64,000 nt of DNA, from the NCBI GenBank assembly GCA_003993805.1, contig RSEF01000020.1:9649007-9713006 (forward strand). The letters run 5' to 3'. How positions within the stretch are numbered: the stretch's first letter is position 1; each line of letters begins with the position of its first letter. Shown here piece after piece: positions 35,701 through 48,513 of the stretch. The notes beneath the pieces are model-generated. The model was not told where the DNA came from, did not search any database, and saw only the letters and a list, made by a program, of their open reading frames with translations. The stretch is from Himantopus leucocephalus. Taxonomy: Eukaryota > Chordata > Aves > Charadriiformes > Recurvirostridae. The translations under genes and the position numbers were made by a program.

Positions 35701-38700
35701 ATTTTATAACAAGTATTAGGATTAGGAGGCTTTTAATGTAGATCAGCACCTAAACTGCCTGGAAGGAGGTTGGTTTGGTTTTTGTCATGTTTTGAAAGGT
35801 TATAGATGAGGTCTCCAAAAACTGTTCAAGTTATTAGAAAGTAAATGCCTTTTTTTTTTTTCCTCTCTTCCACCTCAATCTCCCACCCCAAAAGGCTTCC
35901 AGATCTTACATGCTCTTTTTCTTTAGGACAACCTGTGAAGAGAACTGTTGGTCAAGTAACAAAGCCAATTGACTTCCACTTCTGCACGGAGAGTAGAATT
36001 AAACAACATGTGGAAAGCCAGCCTGGGAATGAGTACAAGGAGCTGGATTTTGCAGCGGTACTGAGAAAGCATCCTCCTTCTCCGGTGAGAACTAGAATAT
36101 TGCCTGCAGTCAGCTGACTAATTCTTGACGTCACCTTCATTCTGCTTTTGCAACACATCTGCTGCTGGTAACCCGCAAAGAGGGTTACCGTAGGAGAGGC
36201 AAGCGTTGTGCAAACATAACTGTTAGCTCATGGCATATCTGCATTGCCACAAGACTCTAAAGGGCCCTTTTGAAAAGGGCCCTTTAATGTCACATCTTCC
36301 GGTCACTACACTTCATGCTTTAATCTTCCACTTCATACAGTTTCCCAATATGACTAGCTTGTGCATGTTCAGACAGTTAAGACTTGCGTCTAATGTTAAG
36401 TGTTATCTTCTTTTCGGTAAGGGGAAGGCACAGATACTGTGAATCAGTGGGGAAAGGAAATGTCATCAAAGTATCCTGTGTTAAACCGCCATAATGACTG
36501 TAGTTTTTTGTCTCCAGGGGCGAATGCCAAAGGGACCCACTGTCCCCAAACCTTTCAACCTGTCCCAGGGAAACAAAAGAAAACTTGAAGAAACCACATC
36601 AGAATATGTGTCCCTTGCTGAGCAGGTAGAAGCATTCCAAAAACGCACGCCCTCTCGTTACCATTTGAGGAGCAGGAAATCTGATGAAGGTGAGCATTCC
36701 TGGCTATGTCCGGCCAGGAGGCTGTCCACAGAGATGGTGGTAGAGCAAGAACGATGCTTTGACTGCTCTATTGAGCGAACAATCGGTGTCTGTTGCAGGC
36801 CTTGCTATTAACTCCTGGTCTCTGTGACTTGAATTTATAGGCCCAGTTCCAGGAAAGGTGGTGAAGTCTCGGATTACAAACCCTAAAACGCCAGTGCTTC
36901 GAACAAAGCAGCGCTTCAGACCTGTCGCCTGCAAAACTACAGCAGAATTAGAAGCAGAGGAATTGGAGAAAATTCAACAGTAAGTAAAGGTTTACTCTAG
37001 TCCGCCAAGAGAGAATTCTACCACACTGGAAACATCTTTCAGATGCCAAAATACCACTTCTCAGGAACACTCTTTTTGCGTGAAAGAATGAGTAGCATAA
37101 AAACATTAAGATTCTTTTAGCTCGTGCATAATCCTATGGCACTGATTGTAGGGATGTGAATTCATTTTGAAGGAAGTGCTCTTAGGAGAGCTGGTCTTGG
37201 CTTGGGTACAGCTTATTATTAGTAAAGCAAACCCAGTATAGCAGTACAGCCTGTGTACACTTCAAAACTCTCCTGTAGACAAAGTTTTGGATTTCCAAAT
37301 AAAGTTTTCCTTAGCGTTCTGCTGCTTCAAAAGCAAAGGAGGAGTTGCTAAGTAGAGCTGTGCACTATGTAACCTCTGTGTGTGGCACAACTGCTTCTGT
37401 ACCTGAGTGTATTGCTCTTTTGTGCTGTGAGAGAAGCCATTCGCTAGAAGCTGCATCTTGCCACGTACAATATGTGGTGACTCTCTCTGTCTTTTCTGTG
37501 TAGGTACAAATTCAAAGCACGAGAACTCGATCACAAAATCTTTGCGGGTGGACCACTCCTGCCCAAGAAACCCCCTGTGAAGGAACTCACGCAACCCATT
37601 GGCTTTGAGTTGGAAATAGAAAAAAGGATTCAGGAGCGTGAGAGTAAGAAGCAGCAGGAGGAAGAGCACTTTGAATTCCATTCCAAGCCCTGTCCAACAA
37701 AAATCCTGGAGGACATTGTGGTAAGACATTTAGTAATACTTAGAACTGGGAATTAGGACTGAGGTGGCAGTTAGCTTCAAAATGTCTGTAGCTATGTTGC
37801 ATTATGTATTTAATAATCTTCGGTAAACACTGTCTGTCATTAGGCAAGGACTGCAGTGAGTACGTACTGTGCTATGCTGCATTGTTTCTCTGTAGTGCTT
37901 TTTTTTGGGACTTGGACTTTGGTAACTCCTTACTGGCTCTTCTGAACAGGGTGTTCCAGAGAAGAAAGCGCTTCCTGTTACAGTCCCCAAGTCTCCAGTC
38001 TTCACCTTGAAAAGCAGAACCCGAACGTCTGGCAGAGATGAAGAAAAGGTAACTGTTGTGAATGGGCTGTAGTCAAGCATTCTGGTCCCACCACGGTGAC
38101 TGCCTCGGCCAGCCTGCCATACCTCTGCCAGTTGGGTGTGATGTTCTGGTTCAGTTAGCCCCTTCCCTCCTGTTATGCAGTTCCTCCAGCGGTCATCTTT
38201 CTCTGTGCCATTCCCTTCTAACGATCTGGTTGCTGGTACTCATTTTACAGAAACCGAATTCTCACACAAAATGAAATAATTCAATTTAAACACGAGGCCA
38301 CAGACTTGGGTTTGTGAGGTGTCGCTGCTACGAATGAGGAAAGTGAACTGCTTAAATTTCTAAAGGACATTGCCCTTCCCTGTTCTGTTGTTGAGAAGGG
38401 CAGATATCGCATGTGACCTTTCTTCTCCCAGCAGTCACTTTAGATCCCTGGAGGTGGGGAGCAGCATTCAGAATGTGTCCAGTCCTTCCTCCCTTTCCTC
38501 TTGTGAAGAGGATGTTAAAGAATTACAGTCTGATTTGGATGAGCACTAGAACTGATAGTGGTTTGGAAAGAGGAAGAACTTGCCTGTGTTTCAGCATGCC
38601 TGTAAATTGGTACTCTTTTGGATTACTAATTTTTGCAGTGTCCAGAGTGTTTGCTTGATGCTGTTGTGACCCTCTTACTAGAACTCCTGTAATATTCATG

Positions 38701-41338
38701 GCTTTTTTGGCAGGAGTTACAGTCTTTCTACAAAAACAAAAAAATCTGGTGTTGTGTCAGATCCTAACACTAATATCCCTTTAGGAAAAAGAGGTGGTCC
38801 CCATGATCAAAGCTAACCCTATGCCACATTATGGAGTGCCCTTCAAACCTAAAATGCCAGAGCAGAGGCATGTGGAAGTTTGCCCCTTCTCTTTCGATGC
38901 TCGTGACAGAGAGCGGCAAATACAAAAAGAGAAAAAAATAGAAGAATTGCAGAAGGAAGAGGTAAGAGCTAAAAGCTGCCTTGGCTTCCACTCCTTAAGT
39001 AAAAAGGGTGTGGCAGCACTCAGGACTTGCCTCTTGCTGTTGGCTGTTAAACTTCCAAAGCTTTATGCCTTTGAGGAAAGGACAAGAAATATTTCAGATT
39101 GTTTCTTTCAGGTGCCGAAGTTCAAAGCGCTACCTCTGCCTTACTTTGACCATGTTAAGCTGCCAGAAAAGAAGGTCAAAAACCCAACTCAGCCTGAACC
39201 GTTCAATCTGCAGGTTGATGAACGGGGAGCTGCCAAGCTACAGAGCTGGAAACAGCAGGTAGGATGAAAAGGATAACGGGTATGGCTAGACTTAAAGCAG
39301 CTAGTGGAGTTGTGATCGACTTCCGAAAGTGTCCTGCTTGAGCTGAATCAGCATCTGAGTTTGAGCAATGGATTATCTTGTCCTTGGCATGAGACTTGAG
39401 CTATGGGTTAAGGATTGGTGGATTGTTTGTTTGTTTTTTCTCCCTTTAAGGTAAGTGATGGGATTTACCACAACTGCATGAACAGCTGTTGGGGTATTTT
39501 CTACGCAGCAACTATGTGCAGCTGGATCCCTTTGACCATCTCTGTGCTTGGGGATTTATTGACATACAAATAATATACTGCTTTTCTCATGTGAAGTCTG
39601 CAGTAGACACCTGAAATCTTCTATTTTTGCAAAAGTAACCAGCAGGGAACAAGTGACATAACTTGGCTTTAATGTAATTTTCTATGTAAATGACTTGATC
39701 TAAGTCAACCGGTCTTTTCCAGTGTTGGGAGTGCTGTGAAGTCTGGGTGGGAGGATTGGTCTTTTTCTTATGCTTGGCACTTGATGGGCTCTCTTCTCTT
39801 GCAGCTTAAAGAAGACTTGAAAAGGCAGAAAGAGGCGGCATGTTTTAAAGCTCGTCCGAACACAGTGGTGTACCAGGAGCCTTTTGTGCCTAAAAAGGAA
39901 AACATGTTTTTATCAGGTAGAGTTACAAGTACTTGCTACACAGGCTTGGCTGATAACTCAGACTGATGCAATTAAATGATGTTTAGACTGGCTGTTGCCT
40001 CTTCTTTATCAGCACAGCCAATAGTGCCCTGCACTTAATCAACTAATTCCCTAACAGCGTGTGTCCCCGGGGAGTGGAGGAGTTTCCTCTCCACTGCCAC
40101 CCTGTCCTGCACTAACATGGCAGCTGTATTTAACAGCTATGCTACAATTGGCAGATGATTGATGTGTGCTAGCTTGGGATAAGGGTAAATAGTATGCAAG
40201 GAGCTCCCTGGAGAGACAGCTGGCATTTCTGCAGCAGCTGTCAGTCTCTTCCTCCCATATCTAATGAGATGAAGGCATCTACAGCTTAGGGTAAACTAAC
40301 CTTTGTAGGGTATAGAACCAGCCAAAAACTTGTTTGTACTAACAATTGTGTGCTTGCTCCCTCCTATGAGAACACCCATGATGGGGTAACGTCTGCATTA
40401 ACACTGCTCACGTTTGGGCGTAAGGTTTTCTCTTTTCCTGAAGCCTGGAGGTATCTACTAACTCCCCTTGCATGGTGAAGCGCTCCAGAGGGAGGCTTCC
40501 ACTTGACGCTAGTACTGCTCTGCTTTACCTGACTATCTGCACCAATGTTATCTCCTCTATTTCTAAACTTAGAGAGCCTTTCTGGTTCCATAGTTCCTGA
40601 AAGCTTTGAGCTGGCAACGGAAAAAAGAGCTAAAGAGCGGCAAGAATTTGAAAAACGATTGGCAGATAAAGAAGCCATAAGGGAGAGGTATCAGGAGCAG
40701 GTCAGACAGCAACAAGAGGAGCGTGAAAAGGAAGAAGTTGCTAAGCTAAGACAAGAACTGGTAAGCGAGCTGTTTCTGAACAGGGGCTGTAAAGTAACCC
40801 GAAGGGATGTGTGAATATACTAAATGAGCTAATGTCAATGTCAAGCTGCATTAAGACTGTCTTTTCAAGTTTCCCTGTTGCAAACTGACTCCTCGTTAAC
40901 TTTACAGCTGGTCTTTGAAAAAAAAAAAAAAAAAAANAACCAAAAACAAGCGGGGAAAAAAAGGCAGCCCTGCTGAGATGACTGATTTTTGGAGCTGTGT
41001 GCATGTAGTCATTGGAGCAGAATGACCTTTGTAAAATCCACAACCCCAAAGTGTGCCTTGCATGTTCCCGGTGGTTCACTCCAGTGCCCTAGGTAGTGTA
41101 GTAGTCATGCAGACGGATGCCTGCCTTCATCCCACCGGTGGCTCACCTGCAGGTTTCAGCTTCATCGTAACTGCAACCATTTGCTTCATTTTGTCCTTGA
41201 TTTATTTTATTTTTTTATTTTTTACAGGTTCACAAGGCAAACCCAATACGCAAATACCGCAGCGTAGAAGTGAAGCCCAGTGATCAGCCACTGACTATGC
41301 CGAAGTCTCCCAACTTCTCGGATAGATTCCGGTGCTGA
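32705..41338 (+). CDS. TPX2: TPX2, spindle assembly factor and Aurora A activator, 768 aa
   Basis: Coding exons: 32705-32807, 33089-33211, 33406-33526, 34086-34217, 34726-34776, 34910-35032, 35474-35607, 35927-36084, 36518-36689, 36841-36979, 37504-37720, 37950-38048, 38785-38961, 39112-39258, 39805-39916, 40573-40760, 41228-41338. All borders are GT-AG and the phases close into 768 aa (human 747). The N-terminus ([17 protein letters not shown]...[12 protein letters not shown]) keeps the Aurora A-binding aromatics. Further marks are VDFHF-like [65 protein letters not shown] and [13 protein letters not shown]. The end ([22 protein letters not shown]) is the kinesin-5-binding tail. Highly charged helical C-terminal repeats bind microtubules. 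TPX2 is nuclear in interphase, released by Ran-GTP, and nucleates spindle microtubules. The part between residues 45 and 200 is poorly conserved. Confidence 0.97.
36258..36286. repeat. Perfect 14-bp-arm palindrome in a TPX2 intron
   Basis: TAAAGGGCCCTTTT at 36258-36271 and AAAAGGGCCCTTTA at 36273-36286 are exact reverse complements with a one-base spacer. Each arm itself has a GGGCCC-centred palindrome. It lies between coding exons 8 and 9 of TPX2 (introns 36085-36517). No known element was recognised. Confidence 0.85.
40919..40937. repeat. Poly-A run ending in an assembly N
   Basis: An A homopolymer with one N at 40,937 lies in the last TPX2 intron. Probably an unresolved homopolymer length; there is no target-site or SINE structure next to it. 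Confidence 0.7.
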
Positions 41339-41614
41339 TATGCACTGACGTGATAGTAGGAGGGAGATCCCATCCCTCTCCACTCTCTTGATAGGCAGAG
41401 AGGGAACAGTTGTTTTTGTGTGACTGCTCAGTCTCAATTCCCATACTTTGTTCCATTTATTGTTATATTGAGTAGTTTTCACTCCACCTGAGGCAGGTGG
41501 CTGAGGCACGGCATTCAGGCAGTGCCACACGGCCTCGCTTCACATCTAGACATCTTTTTCTCTAAAGACTAAGCCAGGTTTTATATTGTATACAAATATT
41601 GTGTACCTGAACTA

Positions 41615-41620
41615 AATAAA
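41615..41620 (+). terminator. TPX2: Poly(A) signal AATAAA of TPX2
   Basis: AATAAA (context actaaataaaaattccc) lies 277 nt after the TPX2 stop and is followed by TG-containing sequence (tgattgctgtctcttgc). It sets a short 3'UTR. A second AATAAA at 43,234 is much farther away and less likely. Confidence 0.85.
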
Positions 41621-43008
41621 AATTCCCAATCTGATTGCTGTCTCTTGCTAGTGGGCCCAATCCCTTTCCTGCAGAAGAATTTTTAGTAAAGGGCACTTGG
41701 TGAACGTACGAGGATGTGTGCACCTGGAAGAGCTGGCTTGTCTTTGAACATCTAAGTATTTATTGGTTTCAAGTGTCTGTTTCTCAGACTTTTAGTCTGT
41801 ATTATGCCTGACTTGTGTTAAGTAATGTGGCTTCTGCAAGCCAGCATGTTGCAGGTCTGACCCTTCTTTTGATGTTTAGATAAGTGCTAATGTGAATCTT
41901 GCGCATACTTTAATGTAGTTTGCTGTGTATATTAGAGCATTAAACCTTCTGCTGTTTTATAGCTGAAGTCGTTCTATTTGGGGAACCATTTAACTGGCAA
42001 ATGACTTGCTGTAAGCTGCCTCCCTGGCTCCTGCCAGCACAGTTCTCTCGACTAAAGACACATCATCTCCTAGCCAGTCTAGCGCGGCGAGCAGAGCTGA
42101 GTATAGACTGAGTGCTCTAATGTGCTGGAGGACAGAACTTCCAGCATTGTAAAAGATGTGATCAAATTTAGATTAAAATTTACCTTAGTGTTGTGATGCG
42201 ATGGTGTGAGACCTTGTAAGACTGTGTTTAGGCCTTTCCTTGGACTTGTCTTAACAAGAAAGGTAACTCCAAAAGGCCGTGTGAGGGCAAGAAGGGGTTA
42301 GGGAGGGATACAACTACTCCAGATGATGCCACTCAGATGCCACTGCTGCCTGCTGAGATGTCTGTGTTGCTGTTACCCGTTCTAACACAGGTGATCATGT
42401 GGTGCTGTTTCCTGAGCTGAAAAGGGACTTGGGGGTGGGGGAAAAAAAAAAAATAAAAGGCTGGTATGGTAGGTGACTGGAGCTGTGCTTGAAGCTGTTG
42501 GCAGAAAGAATGAGAGCAAGCCATCTAGTTCAGGCTTGGAAATTCATAAAACTCTTTGGATTGGCTTGGTTTCTTATGGCTGCAATAACATGGAGAGAGG
42601 CTTTGCCTCTCCCACGTTTATGGATCTCTATCGCTTGCTGGAACCTCTGTGAGCTGTGCTGCTCACTGCTGTGGTGCTGTTTTGAGCATGGGAAACACAG
42701 AATTAATGTGTCCGGGTAGGACAAACTATTGCTTGTTTGGGAGTTATGACAAACGTTTGCTTTAATTTCCTCCGAATTTGGATACCATTGGAGAAGTATT
42801 CTTAGAGTCTGTGGCCATTTCAGATTTTCGTTTGGGTGGAGAAGAGAAGGGAGTTCAAACTTGGTAGGTGTCAGCTTCCAGCCCCTGGGGTATGGTACTG
42901 TCTCATTATCCTTTCCAAAATGTATCAAGCAATTGCTACTGTTTTACTCCTCATCTGAGAGATGACAGACGCAGAAAATTGTCCGAGAGCTAAATTCAAA
43001 GACAAACA

Positions 43009-43014
43009 TTTATT
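43009..43014 (-). terminator. Candidate minus-strand poly(A) signal, unknown transcript
   Basis: Minus strand AATAAA (ggtacAATAAAtgtttgtct) is followed directly by a T/GT-rich element (GTTTGTCTTTG), a good cleavage-site context. No known gene lies on this strand here in the mammalian order. It suggests a transcript reading leftward from the 43-44 kb region. Confidence 0.4.
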
Positions 43015-43226
43015 GTACCCGAGGATGATGTTTCTGCAGGGATTCTCCAAAAAAGTGCAATGCTCGAGGGGTATCATTGCAGAACAGCAGCTGCCGTCTG
43101 CCGCCGGCAGTGAGCGTTTTGTACGGATGTGCTGAACTTCAGTGCTTCAGAGAGCCCCAGCCTCAAACTCCTGCTCTGCTCGGATTAACAGAGGAGAAGT
43201 CACCCCCACTGAAACGTAAGGATTCT

Positions 43227-43600
43227 TTAAAAGAATAAAGGTGTTGTGCAGTTAACTGAGGAACTGGAGAGCAGCGTATTTTGAGGAAACGTAATACTAA
43301 AGAATGTGACACCCTGTGAGAGCATGGCCTCTTCAAAATGGCGAGCTAAGAGACAAGGCTCCTTTTTGCCAATTTCAGCTTTTCTTTCCTTTCTCTTGAG
43401 GATCTTTACGTGGCGGTGGCAGAACTGGGCCTGAAAGGTTGACCCAGTCTTATGGGATGCCATCAGCAGCATTTCGCTCACTTTGCACGTAGCTCCATCT
43501 TGCTGAGCTGAGGGTAATGGGGGACTGTTGGCAGCGACAGCCTGGCCAAAAGGCTGTTTGTCACAGGTAATTTGACAGCGCTGCTGATGTACAGTTTACA
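43227..43600 (-). other. Unrecognised minus-strand open frame before the 43.0-kb poly(A) signal
   Basis: Read leftward, a frame of about 120 codons stays open from a stop near 43,600 to a stop at about 43,227. It begins around TVHQQRCQITCDKQPFG and includes SEMLLMASHKTGSTFQ and a basic stretch (HVKILKRKERKAEIGKKE). The local sequence is not extremely GC-rich, so such a frame is less expected by chance than elsewhere in this window. I do not recognise the protein. It could be a terminal exon of a lineage-specific gene, a decayed retrocopy, or noncoding RNA. Confidence 0.25.
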
Positions 43601-43795
43601 GGAATGACTGGAGCAAGAGGAACTTCTGAGCATCCTCCTCTTGAACACTAAGATCTGCACGGACCTGACCAAAGGCATGCAGATTTTCCCTCAGTCCGCC
43701 TTAGCCCTATTCCTGTTGCAGTGGAGCTGTTCGTGTGATCTGCTGGACGGGGACGTGGCAGGACCTCTAATGGGCGGTCAAGAAAACGTCTGCTT

Positions 43796-43895
43796 NNNNN
43801 NNNNNNNNNNNNNNNNNNNNNNNNNNNNNNNNNNNNNNNNNNNNNNNNNNNNNNNNNNNNNNNNNNNNNNNNNNNNNNNNNNNNNNNNNNNNNNN
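43796..43895. other. Assembly gap, 100 N
   Basis: A placeholder gap of unknown real size between TPX2 and MYLK2. It could hide exons of the putative minus-strand unit. Confidence 0.99.
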
Positions 43896-46420
43896 CGAGG
43901 CATCCAAAATCTTGGTGTACAGCAGCTATTGCCCTTCTTGCAGTACTACAAATCTTTCTTGCGAGGGGACTGTCTTGGGCTTATTTCTCTTTGCCCACAA
44001 ATGAATTTTGTCTTGTAACCGTGCCAAACCAGGGGGCAGTCATCTTTCACACACGCCTCCTTTGGAGGACCATTTCCATGGCTGTGGCCGCAGCGTTTGC
44101 TCTCAACTTTGCTTCCTCACCTTGTCCCAAGGCTTCACGCCCGGACACCAACCCTGACGCCCAGTGAGCGTGTAAGATTGCAAGCACCACAGGGAGGCTG
44201 GCCACCTTCCAAGCAGGCGCTCCTGCTCTCCTTGGAGAATTTTATCCCAGCTTCCACGGCACCAACCCCTCCGAGGGGGCTGTGGGGCACGGCTGCAGCA
44301 CGCGGGCTCCTGCTCTCCCGCCTGGTGAGTGGATGCGCTCCTTCCACAGGGGGCTTGCTGGGAGGGTGCAGAGCCGAAGGCTGGCGGAGCGGTGGCAGCG
44401 CGTGCCTGAAGTGGCATTGGTGGCCTCCAGATGCCTGGCAGCCCTCGGCCAGAGGAGGGGAGAGGCAATTCCAAACTGTACGTTGGCGATGACAGTCGGT
44501 GGGCAGAGTCCCCGCTGCCTGAGGCACAACATCTCACTGGTTATTTCTGCTGGTGTGTCCCGCAGAGGCTGAGTTGGGGGGACTCCTGCTTGCCATGGCT
44601 GTGCCAGGAATGGGTGGCGTGGGGGCCGGTGATTCTCCAACCTCTGCACGTACACAACTACGTTGGCACTGCTGGTCAGAGCTGTGTGCCTGCTCCTGTG
44701 TGATCCCTGGTGGTTCTCATCACATTCCAGGTCCCTCCCCTGGTGTCGGGAAGAGGGAGGCTCTCCAGCATGGAGCCAGGCTCGCTGAAGCCACAAATCT
44801 GAGCTGTGAGGGCTGGAGCAGGAGAGCCCAGTGCCTGCTCAGGAGCCCCCAGCTGCGTCCAGCCGAGCAAGCATTGCTCTTGCACTGAGGTGGTGGCGGA
44901 TGCCTGAGGTGCTTCTGCCACTGTGCCGTTGCTGAGGGGCTGCTGGGTTTGTTGTCAGGACGAGCTGGGCTCCAGAAGAGGCAGCTCCAGCCGTGAATTT
45001 TGCTTTCTTCTTAGCTTAAACCTTGCCTGTGGGCCGCCTGTGTGGCGGGGCTGCGAGTCACGGCTGGAGGCTGCAGCAGGGAAGGTGGTGGGATGGCTCC
45101 CTTGGCCAGTGCTGCGATCAGGGTGAGCCATAGCAGCACCGGCTCGCTCCCCTGCTCTCCAGCTGCCACCTGAGGCCGGAGCAGCATCTCTCCCATGGGT
45201 GAGGTGTGTACTGGCCTTGGGCTGCTGCCTATGGCAGGGGAAGGGCTCAGGGGGACCTTTTTTTCTTCTCTTGCACTGCTCGCTGGTGATCTCTGCAGCA
45301 GCAAGGAGGGCTGCAGTCCTGCCCCGCTGGCTGTTTACTCCTGCATGATGCCCCAGACCTTTGTGCTCCCCCGGCAGCTGCCCGGGGGTAGGCAGGACAG
45401 CAGCACCTCCAGGACAGGGGGACGGCTGTGTCCCCATCCTGACTTGTCTCACTCTGGATGCCATGTGTAAACCACAGCTCCTCTGGCAAAGCCAGCCCGT
45501 GGTGCGCAGAAGCTGGCGGCTCGCTGGGAGCTGGGATTTGGCAATGTGGAGCAGCATTGTCCCTTCCCCTGCCTGGACAATGTTGCATCCCCCTGAGAGG
45601 TTCTGCAGGCAAGGTGACCACTGCTCCCGGGATGCTGCTGCTGCCTGTGTTGGTGGCCTTGGCTCAGCTCGGCCGTACGTGAGTCCCATGTGGGAGCAGC
45701 CGGGCTCGGTGTCTGGCAGGACTTGAGCTCCACATGTCCGTGGGATGGAGAGCTTGAGGGGAGAGACCCAGCCATCAGCTGGCAGGGGCCGATGCTGGGG
45801 GAGCCTGTGGTAATCTCAGCCTCCCTGGGGACATCCAGCCAGCCCTGCTCGGCCCCGGGGAGAGTCCCACTTCCCGGCAAGAGTCCCACTTCCCGGCAAG
45901 TGCCAGCACTTGGACCTTCGCTGGAGGTTCCTTCACTTGGAGCCTCGCGGAGGAGCAGGGTGCCTCTGCCCGCACCCGGCTGGGGTAGCACGGAGAATGC
46001 AGCCTCTGCCATCTCTTTTTCTTTTGCTACGAGCTGCTCTCACTGCTTTATCTCCTGTCACTGAGCTGCAGCCTCCTGTCTTCCCTCCAAAGCAGTACCA
46101 GCTGCGGGCGAGGGACTAAGCCCGTCCTCCTCTGTGCTGCGCTGGCATTCCTGCTGCCCTGACATGATAAATGGATGTTCTGCGTTTTTAATAGTTGGTA
46201 TTATTGGAGTGCTTTTGCCTGGCAGCGCTGGCTGAGGAGGGCTGGGTCCAGTTACTGGGGGTTCCTCCTGCAAATTCCCCCCCCCCTCCTCCTGCCCACC
46301 TCTGCCCCCAGCAGCAACCCGAGCGGCATGCCCTTGGTGAGCAAGGCTTTCCTCCTCCTAAAGTTCAAAGATTTAAAGTAAACAGGGCTCTGCTGGGTGG
46401 GGGAACTAGGTGGAAACCTG

Positions 46421-46565
46421 GCATAATCCCTGGGAATCAATCGGCTTCAGGACCAAACTGTGCCCTTGCCCAGCTCTGCTCACCATCTCTGCANCCCCTG
46501 GGAATCAATCGGCTTCAGGACCTAGCTGTGCCCTTGCCCAGCTCTGCTCACCATCTCTGCTGCCC
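46421..46565. repeat. Duplicated flanks around single N at 46,494
   Basis: About 70 bp (starting cctgggaatcaatcggcttc and ending gctcaccatctctgc) is present on both sides of the N with minor differences (gaccaaactg against gacctagctg). This is the same pattern as at 11,888 and 12,157: probably unmerged overlapping contigs. Confidence 0.85.
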
Positions 46566-48513
46566 CTGGCACGGTGCGGCCCCCGGTGCCCCCATCCCCA
46601 GAGGATTTCCATGCCCGGGTTCAGCCCTGAACAGGGTCTGATGTTCCTGCCCTGGGGTGCAGCACCCTGGCAGCATACATTGCACCTTCAGCAGGGGCTG
46701 GCGGTGCCCGTGCAGCACCCATGAACAGCCTGACCCCTCTAGCAGAAGCCCCCAGTTCCTTTGTTTCTCTCCCTGAGTCGCAAAACAGTTCATTTTGCAG
46801 GAAATTGGAGTCTCTTAAGTGGTTCCCGGAGGAGGCTGCAGCCGCTGGCCAGGCTCACGGCTGCTGTTGCTTTTCCTTCGGGGACCAGCAGCGGTGCCCA
46901 GAGCTGGCAGTGCCCTCGCCTGCCACGTCGCGCTCGTGGAGTGCAGGGTCCTTTGGAGCTGCTCTCCCCAAGGGCTGGTGCCGGTGGGAAGAACCGGCCG
47001 CAGCTCAGAGGCACGGGGGCCAGCACCATCACTGGCTGCTCCCGGCCACCCCATGGGGATGGTGGCCGGTAGCCACCTTGTGTCACCTGTGGGCACCTAG
47101 GAAGTACTTGGCCACTTGGACCACGTCCAGCTCGGCCAGGCCACCCCCGTGGGATGTTTCTGGAGCACTGCGATGCCCGGTGCCAGTCTTCCCCGTGGCT
47201 CTGTCCCCTGCACTGTGTCTGTGCGTCCCCGGCCTGCGGGGGACAGGGAAGAGTGGCGTGTCCTTTGAACGGGCTCCAGCAGTGACAGGTGCTGGGAAAG
47301 GCGAAGCGGGACGGCTCCCGCTGCTGTAAAGGATCCTCCTCTGCCCGCACTAATCCGGCTCCGTTACACCCCAGATAGAAGAGGCTGCTCCCTCCGGGCA
47401 CTGCCACAGTGCGGATGTTGCCCTCCTGACTGCCCTCTGCACCGGGACACAGGTAAAGGGGCCGGGGGGGTCCCTGTGGCTGCCGGCTCGGGACATGGCA
47501 GTGGGGGGTACTGGGGAGAGCAGAGCTCCCAGTCCTGGAAGGAACATCTCCATCCGCGCAGCTCCCCATGCTGAGCTGCGGGACGTGGGACCGCTCAGCT
47601 GGAAACCAACCGCTTATAGCTTCTGTCCCAGTAAGACCAGCAAGTGACTCCCCTGTTACTGGGATAGTCACTGGTGGATTTATTCTGGGGCTGGGCTGTC
47701 CTGGCCTCTAGACGGTTGTGCAGGAGGGGTGTTTGGGGACAGGGTGAGGGGAAGTGGCCGGGCAGGGACAGGCAGCGGAGCCCAGGGCAGAGAGGGGATT
47801 TGGGGATCAGGTGCCGGGCTGGAAGGAATGGCGTGGCAGCTTGTGCTGGCAGCCCACGCAGGAACACTGGCACCAACAGGTCCCCTTGGAGGGGACCATT
47901 TAGGCAGGAGTTGTGGTCACCAACGAGCAAGGGGATGGGCAGCGCTGGTGGTTGCTGGGGCCAGGGGTCTGTGTGCCCCCCGAGCAGACGGGGGGAGCTC
48001 TGCCTGCATGGCTGGACCTGCCTGTGGTTCGGGGTGGGCAGCGGTGGGGCTGTGCTGGGGATGCTCACCTCGCCTGATCCCCACCCCACCAGCCTGGGGA
48101 CAGAGCCGCCATCTCCTGCCCCGCCATGGGGGGGGACGTGGCCTTGACTCGGCACCCTGGCCACGCCGGCTGTTTGCACGCCGGAGGCCCCGTGGCAGTG
48201 ACAGGTGCCGGCGTCAGGCCATCGATCAGTCACCGCCGAGCAGATACCGGGGCACAATGGGACGGTGTAAGGGACTGTCGGCCACGTGGGGCCCCCGGCT
48301 CAGTGCCACCAGCCTGGCGGTGGGGACATGGCTGCCAGCTGAGTGGCAGCAGCTCACCCCTCTTCTGCAGGAGCAGAGCCACTGCCCAGTCTCACCGTGC
48401 CCCTCTGTGGGGTGTCAGGTCTGGGGAGCCCTCAGCTTCTGTCTTCTTGCCCGCAGGAGCCTCGTTGAACCAGGAGCACCGCAGGGCAGCCACCTCCTGC
48501 CCAGAGAGTCCCC

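Larger units (their letters stand above)
41640..48456. other. Intergenic and MYLK2 upstream region
   Basis: About 6.8 kb between TPX2 and the first coding MYLK2 exon. It contains the 100-N gap, a minus-strand poly(A) signal with an open frame (listed separately), a duplicated single-N join at 46,494 and a 19-bp tandem duplication at about 45,862-45,900 (gagtcccacttcccggcaa). MYLK2's noncoding first exon and muscle promoter should be here, but I could not place them with confidence. The long GC-rich open frames are not convincing genes. Confidence 0.6.
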
